Positions 1 through 8,401 of a DNA stretch of 64,000 nucleotides are shown in pieces. Source of the DNA: Roseovarius sp. (GTDB lineage Bacteria; Pseudomonadota; Alphaproteobacteria; Rhodobacterales; Rhodobacteraceae); the NCBI GenBank assembly GCA_021775255.1, contig JAJFIA010000009.1, positions 1 to 64,000 on the forward strand, in the 5' to 3' direction. Each line of letters begins with the position of its first letter. Position 1 is the stretch's first letter. The notes below the pieces were generated by a model, which had not been told where the DNA came from, did not search any database, and worked only from the letters and a program-made list of their open reading frames with translations. The position numbers and the translations under genes are program-made.

Positions 1-584
1 ATCTTTACAAGGACGGGCTGAACCGGCAGTTGTTTTTGCCTTTCATCGCCATGCTGAAACAACAAATGGTGGTGCATGAAATGATCAGCCCCACAGATTA
101 CCGGCAAAACCTGCTGGCGGATAATCCGGCCTATTTCACCCCCCTGAACGATGAAACACGCGCTGAAATCAATGCCGTCTGGCAAAACCTGACCGGCGGC
201 AAAGCTTCGCCGCATATCCTGATTGTCAACAAGCGCGAGGTTGAAATACCCGCCTTCCACAACGGCGTGGCCCGCGCCTCGTTCTATGATCTATGCGCCA
301 AACCCCTTGGTCCGGCGGATTACCTTGCCCTTGCCGATGCAACGCGGGTTCTGGTGCTGGAAAACATCCCGCTTCTTGGCCGCTCGAACTTCAACGAGGC
401 CAAGCGTTTCGTCATCTTGATTGACGCCCTATACGAGGCCCGCGTTCGCCTGATATGCTCGGCGGCGGCGGTGCCGGAATTTCTTTATATTGAGGGCGAA
501 GGCAGCTTTGAATTTGAACGCACCGCCAGCCGGTTGCGTGAAATGCAATCGAGCGGCTGGGGACAGGTGGAGCAAACCCAATGA
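1..584 (+). CDS. zapE: Cell division protein ZapE / AFG1-like ATPase, C-terminal part (5' end outside window)
   Basis: The frame is open from the left edge (first full codon at base 3), so this is the last ~193 residues of a longer protein; family members are usually about 350-400 aa. The first residues read LYKDGLNRQLFLPFI, a conserved stretch of the AFG1/ZapE P-loop ATPase family just after the Walker region, and the tail LLGRSNFNEAKRFVILIDALYE is the typical sensor-region block of the same family. ZapE is an ATPase linked to Z-ring stability in gammaproteobacteria; mitochondrial AFG1 acts in protein quality control. Which role applies here cannot be read from the sequence. The stop overlaps the next start by 4 bases, so the two genes are probably co-translated. 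Confidence 0.85.
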   Translation, partial: LYKDGLNRQLFLPFIAMLKQQMVVHEMISPTDYRQNLLADNPAYFTPLNDETRAEINAVWQNLTGGKASPHILIVNKREVEIPAFHNGVARASFYDLCAKPLGPADYLALADATRVLVLENIPLLGRSNFNEAKRFVILIDALYEARVRLICSAAAVPEFLYIEGEGSFEFERTASRLREMQSSGWGQVEQTQ

Positions 585-1615
585 CAAAACGAGGCCCTTT
601 TGAAATCAATGGCGACAGCATCGACCCCGGCACGCGCAAAACCGTGGATATCCCCGTCAGCGTGCTTTCCGATCACACGCCGGTGCATCTTTCGGTGCAT
701 GTGATCCACGGCACCAAACCTGGCCCGGTGATGTTTGTCTCAGCCGCCATTCACGGCGACGAGGTGATCGGGGTTGAGATCGTGCGCCGCCTGCTGCGCG
801 CCAAGGCGCTTGAGAACATGTCCGGCACCCTGCTGGCCGTTCCGATCGTCAACACATTCGGCTTTCTCAACCACGCGCGCTATCTGCCCGACCGGCGCGA
901 TCTCAACCGGGTGTTTCCGGGATTGCCCGAGGGTTCAATGGCCTCGCGGCTGGCGCATATATTCATGACCCAGGTGGTCGCGCGCGCCGAAGTGGGCATT
1001 GATCTGCATTCCGCCGCCATCCACCGCACCAACCTGCCACAACTGCGCCTGACGCCGGGAAATAACCGTCTGGCAGAATTGGGCGCGGCCTTTGGCGCTC
1101 CGGTGATGATGCATTCCAAGCTGCGCGAGGGCTCCTTGCGCATGGCCGCCGAAGAGGCCGGGATTGATGTGCTGCTCTATGAGGGCGGCGAGGGCATGCG
1201 ATTTGACGAACAGGCCGCGCGCGCCGGGGTTGCGGGCATTCTGCGGGTGATGCGGCAGCTTAAAATGATCCGGGCCAAAGGCGTGCCCCGCGTCTCGGCC
1301 AAGCCGATGTTTTGCAGCACCTCGCACTGGTACCGCGCCCCCGCCAGCGGGCTGATGCGCGGCTATCTGACGATCGGCGACACGGTCGAGCCCGGGACTA
1401 TTCTTGGCACCATTTCCGACCCCTTTGGCGAGGTTGAGACCGAAGTCGTCGCAGATATGACCGGTATCATCATCGGCCGCACCAACATGCCGTCGGTTTA
1501 TGAGGGCGATGCCCTGTTTCACGTGGCAGAAACCCCCAGCGCCGATGACGCCGCCGAACGGGTAAACGCCCATCTTGATGCCGCACCCCTGTTCGATGAA
1601 GATGAGATCATCTGA
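581..1615 (+). CDS. Succinylglutamate desuccinylase/aspartoacylase (M14-like) family zinc hydrolase
   Basis: A 344-aa protein of the AstE/AspA zinc-hydrolase family. The zinc ligands are visible as AAIHGDE (His and Glu) and GIDLHSA (second His), with the family block DLNRVFPG between them. The last ~80 residues (GYLTIGDTVEPGTILGTI onward) resemble the barrel-sandwich tail common in this subfamily. These enzymes cleave amide bonds of N-acylated amino acids or related amides; the exact substrate is not evident. It starts at an ATGA overlap with zapE. No astABCD genes are nearby, so a role in the arginine succinyltransferase pathway is not supported. Confidence 0.85.
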   Translation: MTKRGPFEINGDSIDPGTRKTVDIPVSVLSDHTPVHLSVHVIHGTKPGPVMFVSAAIHGDEVIGVEIVRRLLRAKALENMSGTLLAVPIVNTFGFLNHARYLPDRRDLNRVFPGLPEGSMASRLAHIFMTQVVARAEVGIDLHSAAIHRTNLPQLRLTPGNNRLAELGAAFGAPVMMHSKLREGSLRMAAEEAGIDVLLYEGGEGMRFDEQAARAGVAGILRVMRQLKMIRAKGVPRVSAKPMFCSTSHWYRAPASGLMRGYLTIGDTVEPGTILGTISDPFGEVETEVVADMTGIIIGRTNMPSVYEGDALFHVAETPSADDAAERVNAHLDAAPLFDEDEII

Positions 1616-1778
1616 GCTGCCCCCGCCGAGGCCCCCGACCTCATCAAGCGCAACAGGTGGCAGCCGGATCGTTGAAATAATACCCTGAAGGATAAATCTC
1701 CTTCAGTTCGACCGGTGAAAACGGTCATCTGATCAAATTTGTCAAATGGCGGGAATGAGCCCGAAGCGGACGTCTTTG

Positions 1779-2468
1779 CTATCGTGTAGCTCGACGCGAC
1801 GCCACCTTGGTGATCGGGCCAAGGTTGAGCCATTTGGTAAAGGCGCGGCTGGCCCAGCCATCGCCAAGAACTTCCAATCGTTGCGTGTCAATGGCCTGTT
1901 CCGGCGACAGATCCCCTCTGACGATGTGGATTGCGTCGGGAAGCGTGCACGCAAGATAAAGATTCACATCGCCACCCGGATCATCAACACACAGCTCACA
2001 ATGCCCCTTCTGGTTGAGAAACCACCATAGCCTTTTCGCCTTAATCTGATCGCTCAGTTCAAGCCGGATGAGACAGCGCTTTTTACCAAATGCAAGGGGG
2101 TTGGCTGAACGTTCCAAACTCCAGACAAGCAGTCCCAGATCAATTTCATGATCCCTGAGGTCCCGCCGTGTCCAACGCTGGCCCCAGATACCAAGTGCCT
2201 CAACCAGAGGGGCAAACTCGCGCCCGGCTTCCGTCAGGATGTAACCGGATCGTTTCTCGCCCAGATCTTGGCGGGCGATAACTCCTTCGTCCACAAGCCA
2301 TTTCAACCGCGATGAAAGAAGTGAGGGTGACATGAGCGGAACCCCGCGCTGCAAGTCAGTGAAACGGCATGGCCCAGCGGCCAGGTCGCGAATGATAAGG
2401 GCGTTCCACCTTTCGCAGAACAACTCGGCCGCCTTTGCGACGGGACAGTACTGACCGTAGGATTTCAT
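1779..2468 (-). CDS. HxlR-family transcriptional regulator
   Basis: A 229-aa protein. The N-terminal ~100 residues are a canonical HxlR winged helix: a single early Cys in SYGQYCPVAKAAE, then ERWNALIIRDLAAGPCRFTD, and PLMSPSLLSSRLKWLVDEGV as the recognition region. The C-terminal half (about residues 110-229) is an additional domain of the SCP2-like type often attached to this HxlR subfamily. HxlR proteins usually act as redox- or electrophile-responsive repressors of a divergent gene, here the methyltransferase starting at 2567. The 98-bp divergent intergenic region contains a palindrome (listed separately). The 163 bp downstream hold only weak hairpins, such as one at 1685-1706. Confidence 0.88.
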   Translation of the reverse strand: MKSYGQYCPVAKAAELFCERWNALIIRDLAAGPCRFTDLQRGVPLMSPSLLSSRLKWLVDEGVIARQDLGEKRSGYILTEAGREFAPLVEALGIWGQRWTRRDLRDHEIDLGLLVWSLERSANPLAFGKKRCLIRLELSDQIKAKRLWWFLNQKGHCELCVDDPGGDVNLYLACTLPDAIHIVRGDLSPEQAIDTQRLEVLGDGWASRAFTKWLNLGPITKVASRRATR

Positions 2469-2519
2469 TCGGTTGCTCGTCGCGTTACTACAGATTTTGA
2501 ACTATACCTCACAAGGCAT

Positions 2520-2532
2520 GTGGTGTCACCAC
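2520..2532. promoter_or_regulatory. Palindrome in the hxlR/methyltransferase divergent promoter (candidate operator)
   Basis: GTGGTGTCACCAC is a perfect palindrome around a central T/G, lying between the divergent HxlR regulator and methyltransferase, 34 bp before the methyltransferase start. Seen directly; binding by the HxlR protein is inferred from position only. Confidence 0.35.
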
Positions 2533-2566
2533 TGGTCAGATCACGATTGAACCAATAGGTGAGACC

Positions 2567-3373
2567 ATGACAACCAAAGCCGCAACAGCCGGGCAAGTCT
2601 CAAACTCCGCCGCCGAAATTTATGATGAATTCTTTGTCCCGTCCCTGTTCGGTGCGTGGGCGGGCCCGCTCTGCGACTTGGCAGGAATTACACCCGGCAG
2701 CCACGTACTGGACGTTGCCTGCGGAACAGGCGCAACGACCCGTGAAGCCGCCAGACGCAATGGGCCGTCAGGGCGTACTGTCGGCTTGGATCGAAACGGC
2801 GGGATGCTTGCCGTGGCAAAATCGCGTTCTGCCGATATTGAGTGGATCGAAGGCTTTGCCGAGGCACTCCCCTTCGCAGGCAATACCTTCGATACCGTCC
2901 TGTGCCAATTCGGGCTAATGTTTTTCGACAACAGATCAAAGGCCCTGACCCAGATGATGCATGTCCTACGCCCGGGTGGCCGAGTTGCCTTCACTGTCTG
3001 GGATGATGTTGAAAATTCGCCGGGATATGTAGAGATGGTCGAATTGATTGACTCGATGTTTGGAAAAGACGCCGGAAATGCGCTCCGCGCGCCCTATGTT
3101 CTGGGCGACCGACAAACCCTGCAGGGTGTTCTAGACGAAGGCGGACTTACACGGGCAATCGTGCAAACTGTCACTGGCGAAGCACGTTTTGCATCCGTCC
3201 GTGAATGGGTGAGAATGGATGTGCGCGGCTGGACATTGTCCGATGACATCGACGATGCAGGGTTCGAGGCGCTCGTGGCTGCCGCCGAAGATAGGTTTGG
3301 ACGATTTCGCGGGCAGGATGGAAAGGTCGTGTTCCCAGCGCCTGCGCATCTCATTGTCGGGGTGGCGGAATAG
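2567..3373 (+). CDS. Class I SAM-dependent methyltransferase
   Basis: A 268-aa Rossmann-fold methyltransferase. Motif I is VLDVACGTGATTREAA (about residues 45-60), the acidic motif II follows at GLDRNGGM, motif post-I/IV is FDTVLCQFGLMFFDN, and motif V is HVLRPGGRVAFTVWDD. The FGLMFF block resembles UbiE/MenG-like and arsenite-methyltransferase-like small-molecule enzymes, but the Cys residues required by ArsM are absent. Substrate unknown. It is transcribed divergently from an HxlR regulator, which probably controls it. No partner gene follows in the same operon. Confidence 0.85.
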   Translation: MTTKAATAGQVSNSAAEIYDEFFVPSLFGAWAGPLCDLAGITPGSHVLDVACGTGATTREAARRNGPSGRTVGLDRNGGMLAVAKSRSADIEWIEGFAEALPFAGNTFDTVLCQFGLMFFDNRSKALTQMMHVLRPGGRVAFTVWDDVENSPGYVEMVELIDSMFGKDAGNALRAPYVLGDRQTLQGVLDEGGLTRAIVQTVTGEARFASVREWVRMDVRGWTLSDDIDDAGFEALVAAAEDRFGRFRGQDGKVVFPAPAHLIVGVAE

Positions 3374-3592
3374 GCAAAGGCCGATTACTGGGACGCGCAG
3401 CATCGCGGCTTCTTCACTCATGGTGGCAATTTCCGCATTGTTCCGCATGGCATAGTCCCGCATGGCAGACCTCAGCCCAATTATTCTGCGCATCCCCTGT
3501 CAAAGACACCCCCAGCACCGATAACGCCGCCACTTGCGCGGCCCTATCCCCTGCGCTACCTCTTGCATCACAAAAGGCAACAGGAAACCCAG

Positions 3593-4069
3593 ATGACAGC
3601 CACCGGATGGCGCGGTAAACTGGATCATATCCACATCACACCCGCCAAATCCCAACCGATGCAGCCATTACAGACCGCCGCCCTGATTGCCGGTCGCGGC
3701 ATCGAGGGCGACAGATATTTCCTGGAAACCGGCACCTATTCAGGCATCCCCGGCGAAGACCGCCAGATCACCTTGATCGAATCCGAGATGCTGGAACGGG
3801 TTGCCACGGATTGCGGCGAAGAAATCCACATGAACGAGCACCGCCGCAACCTCACAGTTTCCGGCGTGCCCCTGCAACATCTGGTGGGGCTGCAATTCAC
3901 CGTGGGCGAGGCGGTGCTGCAAGGCGTGCGCATCAACCAGCCCTGCAAATACCTCAACCTGATGCTCAAGCGCGATGTCTATATGCCGCTTTGGAATCGC
4001 TCGGGCCTGAATTGCAAGATCATCACCGGCGGCATGATCCACGTGGGTGATCGCGTCCGCGCGCGTTAA
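3593..4069 (+). CDS. MOSC domain-containing protein
   Basis: A 158-aa protein consisting of a MOSC (molybdenum cofactor sulfurase C-terminal) domain. The diagnostic features are GRGIEGDRYF near the N terminus, the RRNLTVSG segment, and INQPCKYL containing the conserved Cys proposed to carry sulfur. Stand-alone MOSC proteins bind molybdenum cofactor and take part in sulfur transfer or N-hydroxylated-compound reduction. The ATG at 3593 is preferred because AGGAAAC lies just before it; an upstream in-frame TTG at 3563 has no ribosome site. It converges on the methyltransferase gene with a 4-base overlap of ends. The ~190 bp before it hold no gene I can support. Confidence 0.82.
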   Translation: MTATGWRGKLDHIHITPAKSQPMQPLQTAALIAGRGIEGDRYFLETGTYSGIPGEDRQITLIESEMLERVATDCGEEIHMNEHRRNLTVSGVPLQHLVGLQFTVGEAVLQGVRINQPCKYLNLMLKRDVYMPLWNRSGLNCKIITGGMIHVGDRVRAR

Positions 4070-4914
4070 TCCCGCCGTGCCGTACACAGGTTCAGCATCG
4101 CGGGAATGCGTATCCCCTTCGGCGTGTCATAGGCTGCCAGCGCCTCGGCGGTGGCCGCTTCAACCGCCCGCGCATCCGCTTCCGAGCCATCCCTGGCCTG
4201 CAATACCCGCGCCGCCATGCCCACCCGGCACGCAAGCCCTGCCGCGCCCTCCGGCCCGCCCGGCGGGGTCAGATCAACCTGCACCTTTGATACCGAAATA
4301 TCCTGCCATCCGGCCCGGTCCAGCAAGTCACAGACATATCCCCGGTCGGCAAATGCCATCGGGTTCGGCCCCTGCTGTTCAACCGCCGGCATATCGCCCA
4401 CCCGTGCCACCGCCGCCAGCCTTGGGATCTCGAACCACGGGTTTTCCGCCAGATCAGCCCAGGCCATGAACGCCATCCTGCCCCCCGGCCTGACCGCCCG
4501 CGCGATATTGCCAAACGCCGCCACCGGACCCGCAAAAAACATCACCCCAAAGCGCGAGATCACCGCGTCATAAGCCGCCGCCTCAAATCCATGCACCTGC
4601 GCGTCAACCCGTTTGAATTCGATATTCGTGAGGCCCGCATCCGCCGCGCGCACCATCGCCCGGCCCAGCAGCAGCTCCGATATATCAGCCCCAAACACCC
4701 GGCCCTTTGGCCCCACCAGCCTCGCCGCCGTCATCGTGCTCATCCCGGTGCCGCAGCCGATATCCAATACCGCTTCACCGGGCTTCAGCCCCGCCGCCCC
4801 CAGCGTCCCCGCCAAAACCGGCTCCAGCGTGGCATCCAGCCCATCCTGGAACTCGATCCATTTCTGCGCCGCGCCCCAATACTCTGCCTGATCCTTGTTT
4901 GGATTATCCGTCAT
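4066..4914 (-). CDS. Class I SAM-dependent methyltransferase
   Basis: A 282-aa methyltransferase with motif I VLDIGCGTGMSTMTAARL, motif II GADISELLL, YDAVISRFGVMFFAGP and RAVRPGGRMAFMAWAD. It is similar in architecture to the protein at 2567-3373, particularly in the RFGVMFF segment, but clearly diverged from it. It is the last gene of a minus-strand run (aminopeptidase, NlpC/P60, ureohydrolase, methyltransferase), 11 bp after the ureohydrolase stop, so it is probably cotranscribed. The substrate is not identifiable from sequence. Confidence 0.85.
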   Translation of the reverse strand: MTDNPNKDQAEYWGAAQKWIEFQDGLDATLEPVLAGTLGAAGLKPGEAVLDIGCGTGMSTMTAARLVGPKGRVFGADISELLLGRAMVRAADAGLTNIEFKRVDAQVHGFEAAAYDAVISRFGVMFFAGPVAAFGNIARAVRPGGRMAFMAWADLAENPWFEIPRLAAVARVGDMPAVEQQGPNPMAFADRGYVCDLLDRAGWQDISVSKVQVDLTPPGGPEGAAGLACRVGMAARVLQARDGSEADARAVEAATAEALAAYDTPKGIRIPAMLNLCTARRD

Positions 4915-4925
4915 TCCCGCTCCCC

Positions 4926-5888
4926 TTAATTAACCTGCCCTGCCATCACACAGAGCATCTCAAACATGATCGACACGCCCAGAAAGGCCGTGCCGCCCGC
5001 CATGTCAAACGGTGGTGACACCTCAACCATATCCGCGCCGATGATATTCAGCCCCTCCAGCTCACGGCACACCTGCACCGCCTGATACGAGTTCGGCCCG
5101 CCCACTTCCGGCGTGCCCGTGCCCGGCGCGAATGTGGGATCAACAAAATCAATGTCATAGCTCACATAGGTTTTCGCAGTGCCGGCAATCTCCCGCGCCT
5201 CGGCCATCACATCCTCAACGCCGCGCGCATGAAACTCTTCAATCAATATCAGGCGGATGCCATTGGCGGCCGCAAAATCACGATCCTCGGTGTCATACAT
5301 GGTGCCGCGCAGCCCGATTTGCACAATGCGTTTGGGGTCGAGCAGGCCCTCCTCCACCGCCCGGCGAAAGGGTGTGCCATGGGTGTACATGGTGCCACCA
5401 AAATAGGAATGAAACAGATCGGTATGGCTGTCAAAATGCACCATCCCCATGGCGCCGTGCACCTTGGCCAAAGACCGCAGAACCGGCAGCGAAGTCAGGT
5501 GATCCCCGCCCGCAGTCAGCGGCACAATCCCCGCCGCCAGAACCTGATCATAAAACGCCGTGATCCGCTCCATACTGTCCATGATATCCGCCGGATTCGG
5601 CCCCACATCGCCCAGATCAGCACAGTTTGCCGCCTCATAGGGCCGCATCCCCGAGGTGGCATGCTGTGCCCGCATCATGGTAGACGAATCGCGAAGCTGC
5701 CGCGGCCCATGGCGCGGGCCGGGGCGGTTGGTGGTGCCGGAATCCCACGGCACGCCAATCAGGCCGATCTGCACGTCCTTGATCCGATCATGATCCAACG
5801 GCACATAGGGCAGCCGCATGAAGGTCGGAATCCCGGCAAACCGCGGAAACTGAAAGCCCGAAACCGGGTGAAAAAAACTGTCGCTCAT
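4926..5888 (-). CDS. speB: Agmatinase-family ureohydrolase
   Basis: A 320-aa ureohydrolase (arginase/agmatinase superfamily) that hydrolyses a guanidino group to urea with a binuclear manganese centre. All metal-binding motifs are present: GGDH, HFDSHTD, and SYDIDFVDPTFAPGTGTPE. Length matches agmatinases (about 305-325 aa). The DSHTD variant of the usual DAHTD and the extended N terminus also occur in guanidinobutyrase-type enzymes, so agmatine is only the default substrate. Its start codon overlaps the stop of the upstream NlpC/P60 gene, which implies translational coupling. Confidence 0.85.
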   Translation of the reverse strand: MSDSFFHPVSGFQFPRFAGIPTFMRLPYVPLDHDRIKDVQIGLIGVPWDSGTTNRPGPRHGPRQLRDSSTMMRAQHATSGMRPYEAANCADLGDVGPNPADIMDSMERITAFYDQVLAAGIVPLTAGGDHLTSLPVLRSLAKVHGAMGMVHFDSHTDLFHSYFGGTMYTHGTPFRRAVEEGLLDPKRIVQIGLRGTMYDTEDRDFAAANGIRLILIEEFHARGVEDVMAEAREIAGTAKTYVSYDIDFVDPTFAPGTGTPEVGGPNSYQAVQVCRELEGLNIIGADMVEVSPPFDMAGGTAFLGVSIMFEMLCVMAGQVN

Positions 5889-6733
5889 CTCTGTCCTCCC
5901 ATTTTTGATTTCAGGCGTTTGCGTGCAATCACCGGCCCATCGCCCTGCGAGGCAATCCGCTCAATCGCCGCCTCAATGCCTTCATATGAAACCGCCATGG
6001 AGCCCGCATTGGCATGGATCAGCCGGGCCTCATCGGCAACCCAGGCCACATGCCCCTTCCAGAAAACCAAATCCCCGCGGCGCAGCTTGGCATCAGGGTC
6101 CATCTCCTGCCCCAGTTCCGCCTGTTGCATGTCGCTATCGCCGGGGCAGGCAATGCCGCAAGCATGGCATCCGGCCTGTACCAGCCCCGAGCAATCAATC
6201 CCATAGGATGAGTTTCCGCCCCAAAGATACGGCGTGCCAAGATATAATTCCGCCACTGAAACAGGGTCATCCGCCAGATCGCCCACAGGCTTCAGATGCG
6301 CATGCGCCACATAACCCAAAGGCGTCTTCGCAAACCGGCCCTCCTGCGCCAGAACCCGGACCCGGCCCCTATGGCTGAGCCCGTAAAGCTCCGGCACTTT
6401 CAGGTCAGGCTTGGGGTAGACATGGGTCATCCGCGCGCTCACAAAATGCGTGGGTGCCTCGGCCTCAATCAGCGCATCCGACGGCAGATACCCCACATAG
6501 CCATCCCGCCCAAGCTGCACAAAGGCCCAACCATCGTGAACCTCATAAACACTAACCGCTTCCCCGCTCACCACCTGACGCTGCCGCCGGCCGCCCGGCG
6601 CGTGCAAAAGATCAGCCAAGGCAGGCAACAGCAGACGCGCCGCCCCGCCTGAATAGCGCGGGGCCTCAACCGAACCACGCAAATGCTCTGCCGCCACACG
6701 GGCATTGGCCGGGATAAGCCGCGCATCCGTCAT
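5885..6733 (-). CDS. NlpC/P60-family cysteine peptidase with N-terminal SH3-like domains
   Basis: A 282-aa protein. Residues ~1-150 look like bacterial SH3 domains (SVYEVHDGWAFVQLGRDGYV and a second copy around RVRVLAQEGRFAKTPLGYV). Residues ~160-270 form the NlpC/P60 (C40) catalytic domain: GIDCSGLVQ with the nucleophile Cys, GHVAWV with the catalytic His, and IHANAG with the third polar residue. Enzymes of this kind cut gamma-D-Glu-diamino-acid bonds of murein peptides and often recycle them in the cytoplasm; no signal peptide is visible. It sits between an M17 aminopeptidase and a ureohydrolase with 4-base overlaps on both sides, consistent with peptide recycling. Confidence 0.88.
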   Translation of the reverse strand: MTDARLIPANARVAAEHLRGSVEAPRYSGGAARLLLPALADLLHAPGGRRQRQVVSGEAVSVYEVHDGWAFVQLGRDGYVGYLPSDALIEAEAPTHFVSARMTHVYPKPDLKVPELYGLSHRGRVRVLAQEGRFAKTPLGYVAHAHLKPVGDLADDPVSVAELYLGTPYLWGGNSSYGIDCSGLVQAGCHACGIACPGDSDMQQAELGQEMDPDAKLRRGDLVFWKGHVAWVADEARLIHANAGSMAVSYEGIEAAIERIASQGDGPVIARKRLKSKMGGQR

Positions 6734-8109
6734 AGCCCTAAAACCTCGGGCAGCGCCGCCAGCACCGCCCGCGCGCCCATGCCAACCCCGCCCTTGGGCC
6801 GGGCCGGGGCAGCCGTGGGGTTCCAGCCATAGATGTCAAAATGCGCATAGCGCGCGCCGCCTGCAAACCGGCGCAGGAACAAAGCCGCCGTGACCGACCC
6901 GGCAAAGCCCCCCTTGGGCGCGTTATCAAGATCGGCAATTCCGGGTTCTATCATGGACTCATAGGGGTCGTGAAACGGCATCCGCCAGACCGGATCGGCC
7001 ACCGCTTTGGCGGCCTTCTCCAGTGCCGCCACAACCGCATCATCATCGGTGTAATAGGGCGACAGATCAGGCCCCACCGCCACCCGTGCTGCACCCGTGA
7101 GCGTCGCCATCGACAGCATCAGATCGGGGGCACCTTCCGCGCCATATGCCAGCGCATCCGCCAGCACCAGCCGGCCTTCCGCATCGGTATTGTTGTTCTC
7201 AACCGTCAGCCCGTTGCGCGCCGTTAAAATATCACCGGGCCGCATGGCATTGCCGCTCACAGAATTCTCCACCGCCGGGATCAGCACCCTCAGGCGCAGC
7301 TTCAACCCTAAGGACATGATCATCTGCGCCAGCCCCAGCACGGTAGCTGCCCCGCCCATATCCTTTTTCATCAACCCCATGCTGGCCCCTGGTTTCAAAT
7401 TCAGCCCGCCGGTATCAAAACACACGCCCTTGCCCACAAGGGTCAGCGCCGGGCCCGCATCGCCCCATGTCATTTCAATCAGGCGCGGCTCCTGCGCCGA
7501 GGCGCGGCCAACCGCATGAATCATCGGAAAGTTCTGCTCAAGAAGCATGGCACCCTTGATCACCGTGACAGCCGCAGCAAACTGTGCCGCCAGCTCGACA
7601 CAGGCGGCCTCAAGCTGATCCGGCCCCATATCGGATGCGGGCGTGTTGATCAGATCACGGGTCAGCACCTCGCCTTTGGCAATCGCCTCAAGCCGGGCGG
7701 CATCCACCCCCTCGGGGGCCACCAGCCGCGCTGATGCCTTCTTTTGCTCGCGATACCGATCAAACCCATAGCCTGCCAACAACCATCCCAGCGATTCCTC
7801 ATTGGCGCGCCCCGAATCCAAACCTTCCAGCCGATACACCCCTTCCGGCAAGGCGGCCGCAACCGCCGCCAGATGAAACCGCCCGCGCGCGCGCTCATCG
7901 GCTGAGCCATAGCCCGCCAGCACCCTCTCAATCCGGCCATCATCACCGGGAATCAGCAAACTGGCACCCAGATCCGCTTTAAATCCCGCGGCTTCAACCC
8001 AAGCAAAAACACGGCCCGGCTGACCTTCAAGCCAGTCATCAATCGCATCTTTCCCAATTACATGAACCGGAAGGGCTTCAGCACTATCGGGGGCAAAATT
8101 CAACGGCAT
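6730..8109 (-). CDS. Leucyl aminopeptidase family (M17) metallopeptidase
   Basis: A 459-aa M17 aminopeptidase. The C-terminal catalytic domain has the signature NTDAEGRLVLADAL and the metal/active-site block GVCFDTGGLNLKPGASM followed by MKKDMGGAA. It removes N-terminal residues from peptides using two metal ions in the cytosol. It is the first gene of the operon continuing with the NlpC/P60 peptidase, ureohydrolase and methyltransferase; the stop overlaps the next start by 4 bases. Similar to the PepA/PepB group; I do not assign the symbol because paralogues are common. Confidence 0.9.
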   Translation of the reverse strand: MPLNFAPDSAEALPVHVIGKDAIDDWLEGQPGRVFAWVEAAGFKADLGASLLIPGDDGRIERVLAGYGSADERARGRFHLAAVAAALPEGVYRLEGLDSGRANEESLGWLLAGYGFDRYREQKKASARLVAPEGVDAARLEAIAKGEVLTRDLINTPASDMGPDQLEAACVELAAQFAAAVTVIKGAMLLEQNFPMIHAVGRASAQEPRLIEMTWGDAGPALTLVGKGVCFDTGGLNLKPGASMGLMKKDMGGAATVLGLAQMIMSLGLKLRLRVLIPAVENSVSGNAMRPGDILTARNGLTVENNNTDAEGRLVLADALAYGAEGAPDLMLSMATLTGAARVAVGPDLSPYYTDDDAVVAALEKAAKAVADPVWRMPFHDPYESMIEPGIADLDNAPKGGFAGSVTAALFLRRFAGGARYAHFDIYGWNPTAAPARPKGGVGMGARAVLAALPEVLGL

Positions 8110-8401
8110 GGGCGCGTCTTTCAGTTGGAGCGTCTGACACCCAACCTAGCCACCCTCGTCGGCACCGCAAGGGTGAAACGTCAAAGATGTTTGACATCTC
8201 CGTCATAACATTGACCCAACTGGCAGGGGAGGAGAGAATCCAAATTGCCTGTTGTCTCCGCCTGGAACTAAAGCGCATCGCGCCACCGAACAGCAATGTT
8301 CGCTATGCGGCCTTTAACCAACAGTTTCGCCTAGGCCCGCTTCGCGGACTTTCCTACCCTTCGCTGCGCTTGTGCCCACGTCTGCTTTAGAAAAGTTATT
8401 G
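8110..8401. other. Intergenic region, no supported gene
   Basis: About 290 bp between the start of the aminopeptidase operon and the end of the TPR gene. The part near 8110-8200 should contain the aminopeptidase promoter. Short frames are present, but none has a ribosome site or recognisable product, and I see no strong terminator hairpin. Confidence 0.5.

Noticed and set aside
2567-3373. Arsenite methyltransferase ArsM
   Set aside because: The fold fits, but the conserved Cys residues needed for arsenite binding are absent and the ars operon is 40 kb away.
3131-3493. Minus-strand 120-codon frame overlapping the end of the methyltransferase at 2567
   Set aside because: Mostly antisense to the methyltransferase, with no family features; the non-overlapping part is too short to judge.
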